Assembly: GCA_015501585.1 (NCBI GenBank)
Contig: JADNRY010000131.1
Coordinates: forward strand, 62,001-126,000
Length of the DNA: 64,000 bases
Reading direction: 5' to 3'
Source of the DNA: Rhodocollybia butyracea
Taxonomy: Eukaryota; Basidiomycota; Agaricomycetes; Agaricales; Omphalotaceae
In this document: positions 33,682-44,646 of the stretch, piece after piece
Layout: the number at the start of each line of letters is the position of its first letter
How positions within the stretch are numbered: position 1 is the first letter of the stretch
Position numbers and translations under genes: made by a program
The notes under the pieces: generated by a model
The model's database searches: none
What the model saw: the letters and a program-made list of their open reading frames with translations, nothing else
What the model was told of the DNA's origin: nothing

Positions 33682-35510
33682 CAGATCTTGGACCGTGCCG
33701 AGTAATTCACTTCCTTCCTTCCTTCCTGAATCGCATCCTCCTTGAATTCCTTCACCTTCATTTCATTTCTCAAACTTACCCTCAGCATCTCCTGCATCTC
33801 TCCTAGTCATTATTATGTACCTCCGGGGAGTTAGCACAGAGCCATTCCCTTGATTTTGCTTGCCGTTTTTGCCCCTGGCAAAGTGTAGCATGCCATAAGA
33901 TGGAGATTTCGAATACCTTGATTCGAGGAAGCTAAAGTAAGGTACGCAAACTTTTCACAGTATCAAGGACAAATTTGTTCACCGTTTGCTTCGTTTCTCA
34001 TACAGACTTTTTTCCATGTGCATACTTGAACTGGGATCATAAAAGGATTCGGCGTGGTAGAATTCATCTATCAGCTTCAACAATCAAATTTCGCTGCCGC
34101 TTTTTGAGTCAACGAGCTTGGGGACACTCTTGTTGCGACATACACCCCAGACACGACTCTGGCTCCGAAGGCTACTCTGTTTTTACAGTGGAGAAACCCA
34201 TGACTGTGTGGACTCTACTAAGCGAATTAGGCCATGAAGATCAAGGAAGGAGCCTATTTATTTATTATAAGAACAAAATCATTGTTTCTGCTAGTTTGCT
34301 GCTGGCAGCTGTAACCACTTACGAGGTTCAGGAAGAAACACAAACATGTATGGATGGTGTTCTGCTCTTTATTTGCTCCGTGTTTGATCTTAAAGTCCTA
34401 TGCTTTCGGTACTTAACAGTTTCAACAATCAAGTTTAACTGCCGGCGCATCTTTTTCGATTTGTAGACGTTGACGTGTACTCAAATACTCGAACCTCTTT
34501 AGGTTCAGCGTTCTCAGCAGCTACACAATAATTCGGGAGGATACATCTATCTGTAAACTGTCCCAATGTCAAGCAGCATGTCATTTATCATTCTTAGGTG
34601 ACTGGCAGTCGGAATCGGAATCGAAGTCGAGATCAACTTGCGCTCTACCACGCCCTGCCTGGAAAATGATCAATGACTACCAGCCTTGACATTAGTTTTC
34701 TTCAATAAATAAATATCCGCGCCGCAGCTTCTGAGGCACTTGATCTTTTGAGCTGCCGTCCGAAGGTATCAAATTGCCTTGTTCCCCTACCGAGAGATTC
34801 TCATTCAAGAATTGGCTTTTGTGATTCGGATAAAGGACTAGGTTTGGTTATGCGTAAGCCGGTTATGCGTAAGCCGGTTATGCGTAAGCCGGAGGAGGTA
34901 TGTGATTGTCATTTTCACTTTCACATCGTCTGAACTGCCCAAGCCGATAGACTCTTTTCTGCCATATGACCTTGAGTACCGTGTTACGCGGTTTTGTAAT
35001 ATAACTACATGCCTCGATGGACTGATCATCATTTGGGACTCCCTGGCCTTGTAGGAACGGGTGTGGGTTAGGTATAACAGCAGACCAAGATACTCTCAAA
35101 TTCCGAACCTCTTCTCTTGTGTACGATGAGCCCCAATAGTCATTGTTTGCTTAATAGGCATCTTCAAGTTAGGTTGTACCCGTCCTCGAAATTTTGGATA
35201 CTTAAACAACTGGACGACTCCCTTCGACTACTACCTAGTACTAAACAAGCCCTGTCCTATTATACGAGATCAAGGAACAAAAATTCATCTGGGGCTTCTA
35301 CGTTGTGATATTCGTTAACGGCTTCTCTGACTGCGAACTTTTCCAAGTCGGGTAAAATTTTCCTTGGATCTCTTGTACGAGCTTCGATCCAAATTACCAC
35401 TGTGACACTGAGGCACGAGGAATAGAAATTCGGGAATATTCTTTCGGCTGCATATATCCCAAAGCAAGAGACAAACCCAAACAAGCAGCCCCTAAGAACC
35501 TGAAAAAGAG
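33682..35510. other. Spacer right of the retrotransposon
   Basis: Begins with the second copy of the 35-bp direct repeat, then a short TTCC run. A 163-codon plus-strand frame at 33975-34466 is not recognised and contains two near-copies of a phrase (TCAACAATCAA at 34078 and 34423), so it may be a repeat rather than a gene. A perfect triplicate of a 15-mer lies at 34846-34890. Confidence 0.35.
34846..34890. repeat. Three exact tandem copies of a 15-mer
   Basis: The unit GGTTATGCGTAAGCC is repeated three times without change. Confidence 0.9.
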
Positions 35511-35605
35511 TATAAAGGTTAGCTCAAAGTCGGTAGGATCTCTTCACTTGTACAACTAGCAACCGTTGTTCTAGTACTCTTCACCTCTACTACAAAATAC
35601 TCAGG

Positions 35606-36050
35606 ATGCAGTTTAAACACACTTTTGTCGCTGCCGCTCTGGCTACTCTCGTAGTAGCTTCCCCCACTCCTCGCAGTAGCTCCGCTACCTGCGCCTCTCC
35701 AATCCAATGCTGCAACTCTGTCCAGACTCCAACCCAGGCCGCAGCCGACGGCACCACCGTCAGGCTCCTTGCCCTGATTGGTGTCTCCCCCGTGGAACTG
35801 GCCGATAACGAGCCGTCGCAGCTTATCGGTCTTGATTGTTTTGCAGGTGCCTCCCCCTGGTATGTCTCTTTTAGCCATATCTTTGTTCCAGCTTGGTACT
35901 CAACGTCTTCATAGTGATGCTCCGGCTCTGGAATACTGCTGTGTGGCTAACGCCCTTAGTAAGAAGAAAATCAATTGACTTAATGATCAGTGTACTGACT
36001 GGAGCTCTGCAGCTGGTCTCATCTCCACAGGCTGTACTCTTTCTACGTAG
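35606..36050 (+). CDS. Class I hydrophobin 7, intact and divergent
   Basis: Exons 35606-35859, 35915-35958 and 36013-36050 give 111 residues. Signal peptide MQFKHTFVAAALATLVVAS. Cysteines lie in CASPIQCC (x5), GLDCFAGASPC, DAPALEYCC (x7) and GLISTGC (x12), so all eight are present with slightly unusual spacing. The inter-cysteine loop (VSPVELADNEPSQLIGLDC) has no counterpart in the main array, and the protein ends TLST rather than APVTL. TATAAAG at 35511-35517 is 89-95 bp upstream. Neither the distal upstream block nor the 3' palindrome was found, so it belongs to an older lineage with separate control. Its closest features are shared with the subtype at 24925-25373. Confidence 0.93.
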
Positions 36051-37619
36051 CGTTGAACATCCATTCATCGTGGTATTTGTCTACTCAAGAATCTGTCGTT
36101 GGAAGTTAATTGTTTATGTATCACTGTACATGTTGTCTTGTACTTATACGGGTCTATTGGGGAAAGGGAATCGTGAATTCAATGAACTGTGTATGAATTT
36201 GCACCAAGATAAAGGATGATAGTTGTTAGCGCTTCAAGTTTCGGCAAGTACACGAGAGGTTAAAAGTCAGCGCATATGAAGTTCTTGATTTTTCCTTGCT
36301 TTCATGTACACTACTCCTGTACCCTCATTGTCGCGGGAGGGAGAATAGAAGCCTGGCGATGTTACTCAGGTTACAGCGGCTACTAATGATAAATATGTCC
36401 TCCGCAATAGGGGAGGTATATACTTGTCCGTTTTGATCATCGGCGAGGCGACCCACTTCGCTAATTTGTGAAGTATTAGCTAAGGAGGAGCATTATATCC
36501 CCTCCCCAATATTTAAACTAGTCTAAATTGAACAAGCCAATTTTGTACAGAATACACCAAAAAATTAGGTAGTACTTTGCTGATGGTAATGTCTGCATTC
36601 ATGCCTATCAACCTTGGATACTCGACTAGCTCCATCTCAAGAGCTTTGAATTTGAGCCCATTATAGCAGGATCTGTTCGGAAAGCTGGTCCTCCTTCGTC
36701 TCAATTCATCAGAGCTTAGTAGGTTCTAGGAACAACATCCCTCTCGTTCATGTCTCTAGATCATGGCTGTTGCATGGTTAGACCTCTCCCTTTGCTGTTC
36801 AGTTCCTTAACCTCTGTCACGGTTTATTGGTAATTTAGCGGAGCTATCTACATGTACAGGTAGATAATTAATCTTAATGGAACGAGTCGGTGAAAGGCTG
36901 TCGTTCAGTCCCGGCAGAACACTAACGAAAGGATGCACGCATTGACAGGACCACATTATATTCTAGAGGCGAAGCTAGGCTTCAGGCAACAGGAGAATAC
37001 GTGATGGTAGTAGTCGTTATACGAGGTTATCTGGGATGGTGGTCTAAAGTACGAATCGTTGTATATACGGACAGTGGCAGTGCGAGAGCACGTGTGAGTA
37101 TGCGCCATACTTACAGTCGGGCCGAAGGCCAAAGCGTAGTTTACCAGACACTTTCTCTTGGCTTCCCTGAATGTTTCACCTTGAATGGCTTTGTATATTG
37201 AGCCATATGCATATTAACGCTTCCTTGAGTATACCATACCGATTTTCGGCAAACAGTATCACGCTAAGGACAGGTAGATAACCCACACTGATGTTAGATA
37301 GTCTGGAGAGGTTCAGGCCGATCAAAGGTCAAAGCGTGCTCTACCTGACGCCTTCTCAAACAGTGAGTCCGCATATTGCACGAGACACTCTGTCATCAAC
37401 TTTAGTATATCCAAAAACTATCATATTCATACAAGAATTCCTATTTATTTTCACAGCACATTTTTCAGCAAGCATGAAAACCATAAAACCAGTACTGCGA
37501 GAACCAAAGACTTTTCCGACACCTCATAAGATTCCCAGAGACACTGCGTCAAGGAAAGGGAGTCACATAAGAACATATGCAACTCCTGTAGAGCCGTCGG
37601 GAGTCGCCGTTGTTCAGAC
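36051..37619. other. Spacer between hydrophobins 7 and 8
   Basis: Sequence from about 36480 to 37250 is repeated imperfectly at 41400-41960. Relative to that copy, 36891-37120 is an extra 230 bp bounded by AGTCGG on both sides. Two copies of the 3' palindrome follow (37117-37160 and 37311-37364). Confidence 0.45.
37311..37364 (-). repeat. 3' palindromic element behind hydrophobin 8
   Basis: Reads GGCCGATCAAAGGTCAAAG then CGTGCTCTACCTGACGCC; the right arm has drifted (CTCTACC). 256-309 bp past the pseudogene's stop. A second, more degraded copy lies 190 bp away at 37117-37160. Confidence 0.6.
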
Positions 37620-38069
37620 TCAGAGGGTAATGGGAGCACAGCCGATGGAGATAAGACACCTGTAGAGTTTCAGTTAGTAATTGTGTCATAAAATCATGAA
37701 TATCCTTTATATTACCAACGGAGTTGTCTGTGCAGCAGACAGCTTGCTGGTTGCTACAAAGAGAGTCATGAGTATTAAGCGTTGGTGAGTATGACTGGAA
37801 CATAGCTTACCAGGTGCCTCCACCAGCAACATTAATACCGGAGCAGGTAAGACCGACGAGACCAGTAACACCACTGATGGTTACCCAAGGAGCCAAAGGA
37901 GCTCCTCATAATCAGGGACGTCCGCCTCAGCCTGTGCAGGAGTTAGGACACTGGAGCAGCACTGGACATCACCAGTGCTACAGTCACTGGCGGGCTCATT
38001 GCGAGGAGCGGGTGAGGCAAGTGCAAGAGTAGCAAGAGCGAAGGAGACAAGAGCAAGTTTGAACTGCAT
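37620..38069 (-). pseudogene. Class I hydrophobin 8, two frameshifts
   Basis: Exon 1 opens MQFKLALVSFALATLALAS then DCSTGDVQCCSSVLTPAQAE, a good hydrophobin. One base is missing after LLWLLG (about 37880), giving a TAA, while the shifted frame continues correctly as TISGVTGLVGLTCSGINVAG. Exon 2 (NQQAVCCTDNSV) is intact. Exon 3 has lost another base (GGTGTCTTATC for GGTGGTCTTATC, about 37655), so the eighth cysteine is out of frame too. Splice sites are kept. Two independent losses make an assembly error unlikely. Confidence 0.82.
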
Positions 38070-38559
38070 GGCGAGTAATGAAGATTACTTGAATGACAAG
38101 GGTTAGTTATTCGAGTGAGGAATTCCTCCCAACATTGGACTAGCTTTTATACTTTTTTTGGTCTGTCACACAACTCAACCCAAGATACCTCTCTTACCCA
38201 GCCTTATACCCAGGTATTCGAGGCATCCTCCCAATGTCCTTTCTCTTCGACATACTCGATGGAAAGCTGTGACTAGCCTCGATCCTTTCCTGAATACCCT
38301 AGTAGCCGTGACTCGATCCTTTGCTGAAAGGCACCGATATTTAAGGGGAAAATAACAGACAGCTCAGTTACCTAGTTTCGTCGTACCTGAGCATGCGCCG
38401 GTTCGCAGGGGGATAGAAGGGTATAGAAGACCATGTATTCGAAACACCGTATTAGGAGATAAACTTCAACATACGGTATAATCAACAACATGAGCGGAAA
38501 GTCGTTCTGAAGACGCGGCAAAAAAAGAGTCCATTAGAATGTGTATAGACGCTGACAGA

Positions 38560-38655
38560 GCGCCTTACTAAGTATTACCGATGGGGGCGTAGGTGTGATT
38601 TTCACGGCTCTTGGAAGCGGAATAACAAGGGCCACTGATCTTCGGTGACAGTGAG
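38560..38655 (-). promoter_or_regulatory. Conserved distal upstream block of hydrophobin 8
   Basis: GCGCCTTACTAAGTATTACC (with a 3-bp insertion in the core), then GGCTCTTGGAAGCGGAATAA and GCCACTGATCTTCGGTGACA. 491-586 bp upstream of the ATG. Confidence 0.6.
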
Positions 38656-39856
38656 AGTACCTAACTGGCTATCGATACTATCCTGTACTGCCATGCGGGT
38701 AGATTCAAGTTAGGACATGAGACTGCAGAATTTGGTCGCTAGACCTCCTAGCTCCGCTTCAATGCTCTATGTACATGCCAAAGACAGGCATAGACAGTTT
38801 TCATGAGTTTGGTTGCAGAAACAAAAGTGTTGGAACTTGGAGACGAGCGAGAACGGAGTGTCTTTGCCACAAATTGAAATTTCCCGTACATCTATTAACA
38901 ATCCATGATCATCCCCACCTACTATTAATAATACGCGATCATCCCCGCCAACACGTCTTTCTTGAAAGTAGATAGGTACGAAATGAGGCTGGGGCGTTGA
39001 ACTGCTGAGGAGGCAGTCATTGAAAGAAGGTTGATTGGCTGACACTTGAAACAAATGAAGAGGTCAGCAGACGCTGTGAGATTCGCAAGGAGTTGTACTT
39101 TCCGAGTGTAAAGGTATGTCAGCCAGCCGCATGTCTATGTTGAAAGAACAGAACATCCTAGGTCCCTATACCTCGCGCGAGAGAGCTCTCGTTGAGACGA
39201 GATGGCTTTGCAGGGGACCTGCTGTCATCATCGAGTTGAAACCTTCGTTCGCGACACTTGGGTAAGTTGCCGAAGTGCATAAATGGTGCCTTCTCCGTGT
39301 TTGGATGGTCCGATAGCGAGTAGCAAAAAGTTGACGTTGAGATGATTCGCTCGGCTGGCGAAAGTTTCAGTTGAAGGAATTTCGGCTTGGTTGGTAGAAG
39401 CATGAGTGAGGAAAAACCTATTCTATGGTGACGCACAGAGGACATCAGGGTTTATTAGTATCTGGCGAAGATTTAAAAGAACAAGGGCGTACCGGGCCCA
39501 TATTAGCTACTACTAAGGCAGACGGTTACTGCTTGCCCACATCCATCTTCCGATTGCCATTGTCAGAACGGCGTCCTTCAACGAATTCTAGTGATCTTGA
39601 ATGCCATCCACGATACAGCTGTAAAGCATTGGCAGTGAAAGTCTTCTCCATGAGGTTTCCATACATATAAAGAGCCGTTTCAGTGACAGTAGGTTCCCGC
39701 TACATAAGTAGAGAGTAGTGTTGATTTGACAAAGGAGTCGACGTTGACGAAATGTTATCACGTGACACAGTCGCTTTAAGTAAGCGCTAAATCGAGTGTC
39801 CTTCGAAACGGGTAGTCGAAGGAGGTTTATTCTGTGTAATTCCTAAATTTTTCACA

Positions 39857-40098
39857 CGTCAAACGAGGACTTGAACGCCATCAAATTTCCCGTATCAGCA
39901 CCCAAAAACGCCTTCCCGCTGCCGCAAAACGATCCAGCACAGTGCTTACTCAACATCGACCCCGAGAACTTAATATTTACTATCGCTGCTTATAGTAGGC
40001 TATAGTGATCTCTAAACAGGCTTTTACTGTGGTAAAAAAGGCTGGCAAGTAATATCGTGTGTGTACCTTCTATCCAGTTAACAACTTTAAATTCAGGC
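39857..40098 (+). pseudogene. Unknown gene relic, copy 1 (5' part)
   Basis: Matches the first exon of the relics at 44647 and 50809: NEDLNAIKFPVSAPKNAFP then IDPENL, and GCTGGCAAGTAA at the exon end. The start codon has become ACG, and several frame breaks are visible. Only the first exon and first intron remain. A CACGTG site lies at 39759-39764. Confidence 0.5.
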
Positions 40099-42013
40099 AA
40101 AACAGTCCGACAATACTGTTTGTTAGAAAGACTAAAGTGCTAGCTAAAGGGGTCCCAGTATTTAAGTTAATCTTAAACAAGCTTATGACCCGTGACTACG
40201 TCACGGAGAGGAAGGAAGGAGGTGATGGTGGTACCATTGAACCTGGAACACCTGGGTTCTGTCGGATGTACATGCAACACACATTGCACTGCACCTGTGA
40301 GCCATAAATGCACCCAGCCCACTCTGGAGTCTGCTGTGGCAGAGAAATTTGTTGGAAATAAGTAAAAGATGAGCATACTTACATCTGGCATACATAAGTA
40401 ACTTGGCTTTACCAATCCAGAAGAGTACAAATTGGTGGCCATATGGCATACTCACCCTAGCCAAGCTTGATTCTGGAGTGAAAAGATAACATCCTGCTAA
40501 AATGCATGCAGAGGATTAGTGCTACTCGGACTATCAGACTTGTTGTATGGGACACCCATTACTGAGTGATGGCAGCCAAATGGTACCGCAATTGAAGATT
40601 ATCAACCTATCAACCCTCAGTTGTATCTCACAAAAATTCAACTGTTTTGGTGATAGCTACTACAGGGGAGTTCCAAAAGCCAAGTTTCAAGGGTTGAATT
40701 TTTGAAGCAATTCAATCTACTACTTATGAGTTGCTGAAAAAGCCAAGGAGACCAAAAACAACTTGAAAAGTCTGGCTTTTGTTGATGATCAGGGAGAGAG
40801 GCCTTTTGGGGATCTGGTTAGAATCCAGGCAGCAGGATCTATTGTAAAACTACTTAGTGATATCCCAGGTACAATGTCGAGTGAAACAACTGGGGTGCAA
40901 CATCGTAACTATTCTAAGTTAAATACGGTAGCTCGGAATACAGTTAGAACATGAAAATAATGGATCAAAAATAAAGAATGATCGAGGAATAAAGTAAACG
41001 AAAGGATGTAGTATTACCCGAATACTTATCCTGAGGTCGAACGCAGGGGCGGGACTTCTATCCTCCAGCCCGGACCGTATGGATCTGCGACATCTACACC
41101 TGCAGGAAATCTGCAAAATAGATTGTTAGGAAGCAGATTCCGGAAAGTATGTTTCCCGCCTTCTTTCATTTCATGATGATGCTGGGTGACTTATCGTGTT
41201 ATCCAGAAAATTAAGTTGTACAAATCAAATTCAGTATCATTTACTTACCTTGCTCAGAGTATTAAGATCTACAAACATCTACAGTAATATCTGAACATAC
41301 AGGTTTATACGGTACTATTTGCAGTACAGAGCCGCTGCGCGGCGATTTACACGGATCCGGTTCTACCGGCAGCCGCTGCGCGGCCAGAGCTGCTTAGTCA
41401 CTATTACCAATCAAATTTAAGCGCCCCGACCGAATTTAAAGTATAGGATAAGTAAACAAGCCAGTTTCGTACAGAATACCCCAAAATTTTAGGTAGTAGT
41501 TGATGGTAATGTGTGCATGATCCATGCCTATCAACCTATTCTATTCAACATGCTCCATCCCAAGACCTTTGTGTTTGAGCTCATTGCAGGAAGGATAGGA
41601 TTTACTGGGAAAGCTAGGTGCTCCTTTGTCTCAATCCATCGGGGCTAGATTCTGGGAACACTTTCCCTTTCGGTCATGACTCCGCGTTGTCTCTAGATCA
41701 TGACCATTGCATGGTTAGACCTCTCCCTTGCTGTTCAGCGCCTTGAATTCTGTCGTGGTTTATTAGTAGTTTATCGGAGCTATCTATGTAGATAAGTAAT
41801 CGGTAATGGAACGATTCGGGCCGTCGAAGGCTAAAACGTAGTCTAGACTTTATCGGACACTTTCTCTTAGCTTTCTTGAATGATTTGCTTTGAAAGGCTT
41901 TGCATACTGAGCCGCACATGTACTAACACCACCCCGAGTATACTTTTCAGCGACCAGTATCACGCTAAGGACAGGTGGATAATCTTCAAGTTCGAAACCA
42001 AGTGATGGGAAGA

Positions 42014-42068
42014 CTCGGGCCGATCAAAGGTCAAAGCGTACTTTACCGGACGCCTCCTCAAACAATTT
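42014..42068 (-). repeat. 3' palindromic element behind hydrophobin 9
   Basis: The best preserved copy: GGTCAAAGCGTACTTTACC, with arms GGT(C)AAAG and CTTTACC around CGTA, flanked by CGGGCCGATCAAA and GGACGCCTCCTC. It starts 305 bp past the stop of an intact gene. A diverged second copy lies at 41817-41875. Confidence 0.7.
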
Positions 42069-42372
42069 ACGTTGAGTGAGTCTGCATATTGCATAGTACA
42101 GAGTGTCATCAAATTTAGTATATCCAAAAACTATCATACTCATACAGTAATTCCTAGATATACCGATCTTTTCCAGAACACATTTTTCAGCAAGCAAGAA
42201 AACCATGACCATGAAACCAGTACCGCGACAACTAAAGACATTTCCGACACCTCGTAAAATCCTCAGAGTATACCACTCCCAGAGACACTGCTTCAAGGCA
42301 AAGGAGTCACATAAGAACGGATGCAACTGACACAACACTGAGTGAGCCGTCGGGAGTCGCCGTTGTTCAGAC

Positions 42373-42821
42373 TCAGAGAGTAACGGGAGCACAGCCGATG
42401 GAGATAAGACCACCTGTAGAGTTTCAGTTAGTAATTGGGTCATAAGATCATAAATATCTCTCATATTACCAACGGAGTTGTCTGTGCAGCAGACAGCTTG
42501 AGAAGTGCTATGGAGGCCACGATGAGTATCAAGCTTTGGAGAGTATGAGCGAAAAATGACTTACCAAGTGCCTCCGCCAGCAACGTTAACGCTGGAGCAA
42601 GTAAGCCCAATGAGACCAGTGACTTGACTGAGAGTTACGCCAAGGAGCCCAAGCAAAGCAAGGACGCCGGGGTTGGATGCAGCTTGGGTGGTAGTTTGAG
42701 TGCTGGTGCAGCACTGGACGGAACCAGTTGAGCAGCTACTAGCGGGCTCATTGCGAGGAGCGGGTGAGGCGAGCGCAAGAGTAGCAAGAGCGACGGAGAC
42801 AAAAGCGAGTTTGAACTGCAT
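42373..42821 (-). CDS. Class I hydrophobin 9, intact
   Basis: Exons 42821-42565, 42507-42470 and 42413-42373 give 111 residues. Signal peptide MQFKLAFVSVALATLALAS is identical to that of hydrophobin 4. Cysteines lie in SCSTGSVQCC, LTCSSVNVAGGGTC, TSQAVCC and SIGC; the tail is APVTL. The loop TSTQTTTQAASNPGVLALLG differs from other members, so the loop and not the core is diverging. TATAAAA lies at 42897-42903 (minus strand), about 80 bp upstream, inside the conserved AGTATAAAAGCTAGTCC. Distal block and 3' palindrome are both present. Expected to be secreted and to assemble at the cell wall-air interface. Confidence 0.95.
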
Positions 42822-43367
42822 GATGAGTAGTGAAGATTACTTGAACGACGAGTGTTAGTTATTCGAGTGAAGAAATCCTCTCAACATTGGACTAGCTTTT
42901 ATACTTTTTTTCTCCGCCACACAACTCACCACACTTAGCCTATTAGCCTCAATCCTTCTTCTCGATGACCCAGTCCTCGTCATATCTGGTGGAAAAGCTG
43001 TCGGAATGAAAAAAAAACGGGAGAACTCGAATGTTGAAGTGGAGTCTTTTTTGGTTCCGGGGAGTCACTCCACAAAAAAAAAACGAGGAACTGAACTGAT
43101 ACTTTGCTGAAAGGCACTGCAATTCAAGGGAAAAATAACAGACAGGTCATTTACCTAGTTTCGTCGTGTACCTGAGCATGCGCTTGTTCGCAGGGGCTAG
43201 AAGGGGTTAGAAGACCATATATATCTCAATTTAAGCATACAGTCGATGCACCATATTAGGAGATAGGGAACGTAGACTTCAGTAAGTGGTATGATCAACA
43301 ACATGAGGCAAGTTGTTCTGAAGATCTTGCGAAAAGAGCTCGTCAGAATGTGTAGACTTTGACAGAA

Positions 43368-43465
43368 CGCCTTACAATTACCGACGGAGATGACGTAGGT
43401 GTGACTTTTTATCGCTCTTGAAAGCGGGATAACGAGAGCGGCCATTGATCTTCGGTGACAGTGAG
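43368..43465 (-). promoter_or_regulatory. Conserved distal upstream block of hydrophobin 9
   Basis: ACGCCTTACAATTACCGACG, then CGCTCTTGAAAGCGGGATAA and CATTGATCTTCGGTGACAG. 547-644 bp upstream of the ATG. Confidence 0.65.
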
Positions 43466-44046
43466 TGCATCTAACTGCCTATCGATATCCTGTACTGCCA
43501 TGCGGGTAGATTCAAACGCTGCAGAATCTAGTCACGAGATCTCCAGCAGCTACGCTTCGTCCTCGATGTACATGGCATAGACAGTTTCATCAGTTTGGTT
43601 GCATATAAAAGCCTTGGAACTTGTAAGATAGACGAGGCTAGCAAGAACGGAGTGCAAATTGAATTTCCCCGTACATATATGAACAACCCCCGTCTATGCA
43701 TCTTTCTTGATAGTAGATAGGTGCGAAATGGGGCCGGAACTGCTGATGAACCAGTCATGGAAAGAAGGTTGATCGATTTACTTCGCTACTTCAGTTTCCT
43801 GTATATGGTATCAAGCAGACATACCAATCATAGTATATACACATGTATGTTGATATCTATCGAAAGACACTTCTTTCCACATCGCATATAATTTGACACC
43901 TGAACACAAACGAAGAGGTCAGCAGATGCAGTGACGTCGCAAGGAATTGTACTTTCCCGAGTAAAGTCAGTCAGCTGCAAAGAGCATGAACAGTTGAGGT
44001 TCCTATACCTCGGGCAGGAGAGCTTTCATTGAGGCAAGATGGCCTC

Positions 44047-44475
44047 TCAGGGACCTGTCGTCATCATCGAGTTGAAACCTTCTTTCGCTACGCTTGTGTA
44101 AATTGTTGAAGTGCATAAACGGGGTCTTCTTCGTGTTTGGATGGTCCGGTAGTGAGTAGCAAAAAGCTGACGCGGAGTTAAATAATTCGCCCGGCTGGCG
44201 AAAGTTTTAGTTGAAGGAACCTCGGGTTTGTTTGGTGAATAAAAGCGTATCCTATGTAAGACTGATTGCGCACGGAGGTCATCAGTGTCAATCTGACAAG
44301 AAATAGCAAGAACGCACCTCCTGAAGGCCTGAATGTTAGCTACTTCACTAACGCAAACGATTGCTACTTTCCCTCCACCTTCCTGGGTCCAATTTGTCAG
44401 AATGGTAAGTTCTTGAATGTTGAGCGAGCGTCCTTCAAGGAGTTTATCTACTGATATTGAATGCGAGCTATCCAC
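44047..44475 (-). other. Possible decayed reading frame, unknown
   Basis: A 142-codon minus-strand frame (KLLEGRSLNIQELTILTNWT ... LTPRQLFATHYRTIQTRRR) that runs away from the relic starting at 44647, leaving a 170-bp gap that contains CACGTG. Equivalent sequence occurs at 39.16-39.67, 49.5-49.95 and, more diverged, 62.5-62.85 kb, but no copy keeps the same frame throughout. It may be the corpse of a gene divergent to the unknown relic, or simply conserved spacer. Confidence 0.25.
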
Positions 44476-44571
44476 GATAAAGCATCGGTGGCTTGTGCAG
44501 TGAAAGTCTTCTAGGTTCTCGAATCTCGTAACACATCGACATGAAAGAAGAATAACTTTACCACGTGACTC

Positions 44572-44577
44572 TGTCGC
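44572..44577. promoter_or_regulatory. CACGTG site before the unknown relic
   Basis: CACGTGAC occurs at the same place in all three segments that keep this region (39759, 44572, 50702), 75-107 bp before the relic's first codon. CACGTG is the binding site of bHLH factors; function here is inferred from conservation only. Confidence 0.4.
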
Positions 44578-44646
44578 GCTAAATCGTCCGAAAAAGAATT
44601 TTTAAAGGCTCTTACTTTTGTTTTATGTACTTCGTAATTCCTGTCC

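Larger units (their letters stand above)
38656..42372. other. Upstream segment of hydrophobin 8, foreign insert, 3' flank of hydrophobin 9
   Basis: 38.66-40.10 kb aligns with 43.47-44.95 and 48.88-51.05 kb. At about 40098 the match stops exactly at an intron 3' splice site of the unknown gene relic, and about 1.3 kb of unrelated sequence follows (to about 41.43 kb). This contains a GCCGCTGCGCGGC repeat at 41333-41380 but no gene that I recognise. From about 41.45 kb it matches 36.5 kb again. Confidence 0.45.

Noticed and set aside
33975..34466. 163-codon plus-strand open frame right of the retrotransposon
   Set aside because: Contains two similar AT-rich phrases in the DNA, no motif and no paralogue in the window; more likely a repeat.
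34846..34890. Possible CRISPR-like array
   Set aside because: Three contiguous 15-mers without spacers in a eukaryotic genome; a simple tandem repeat.
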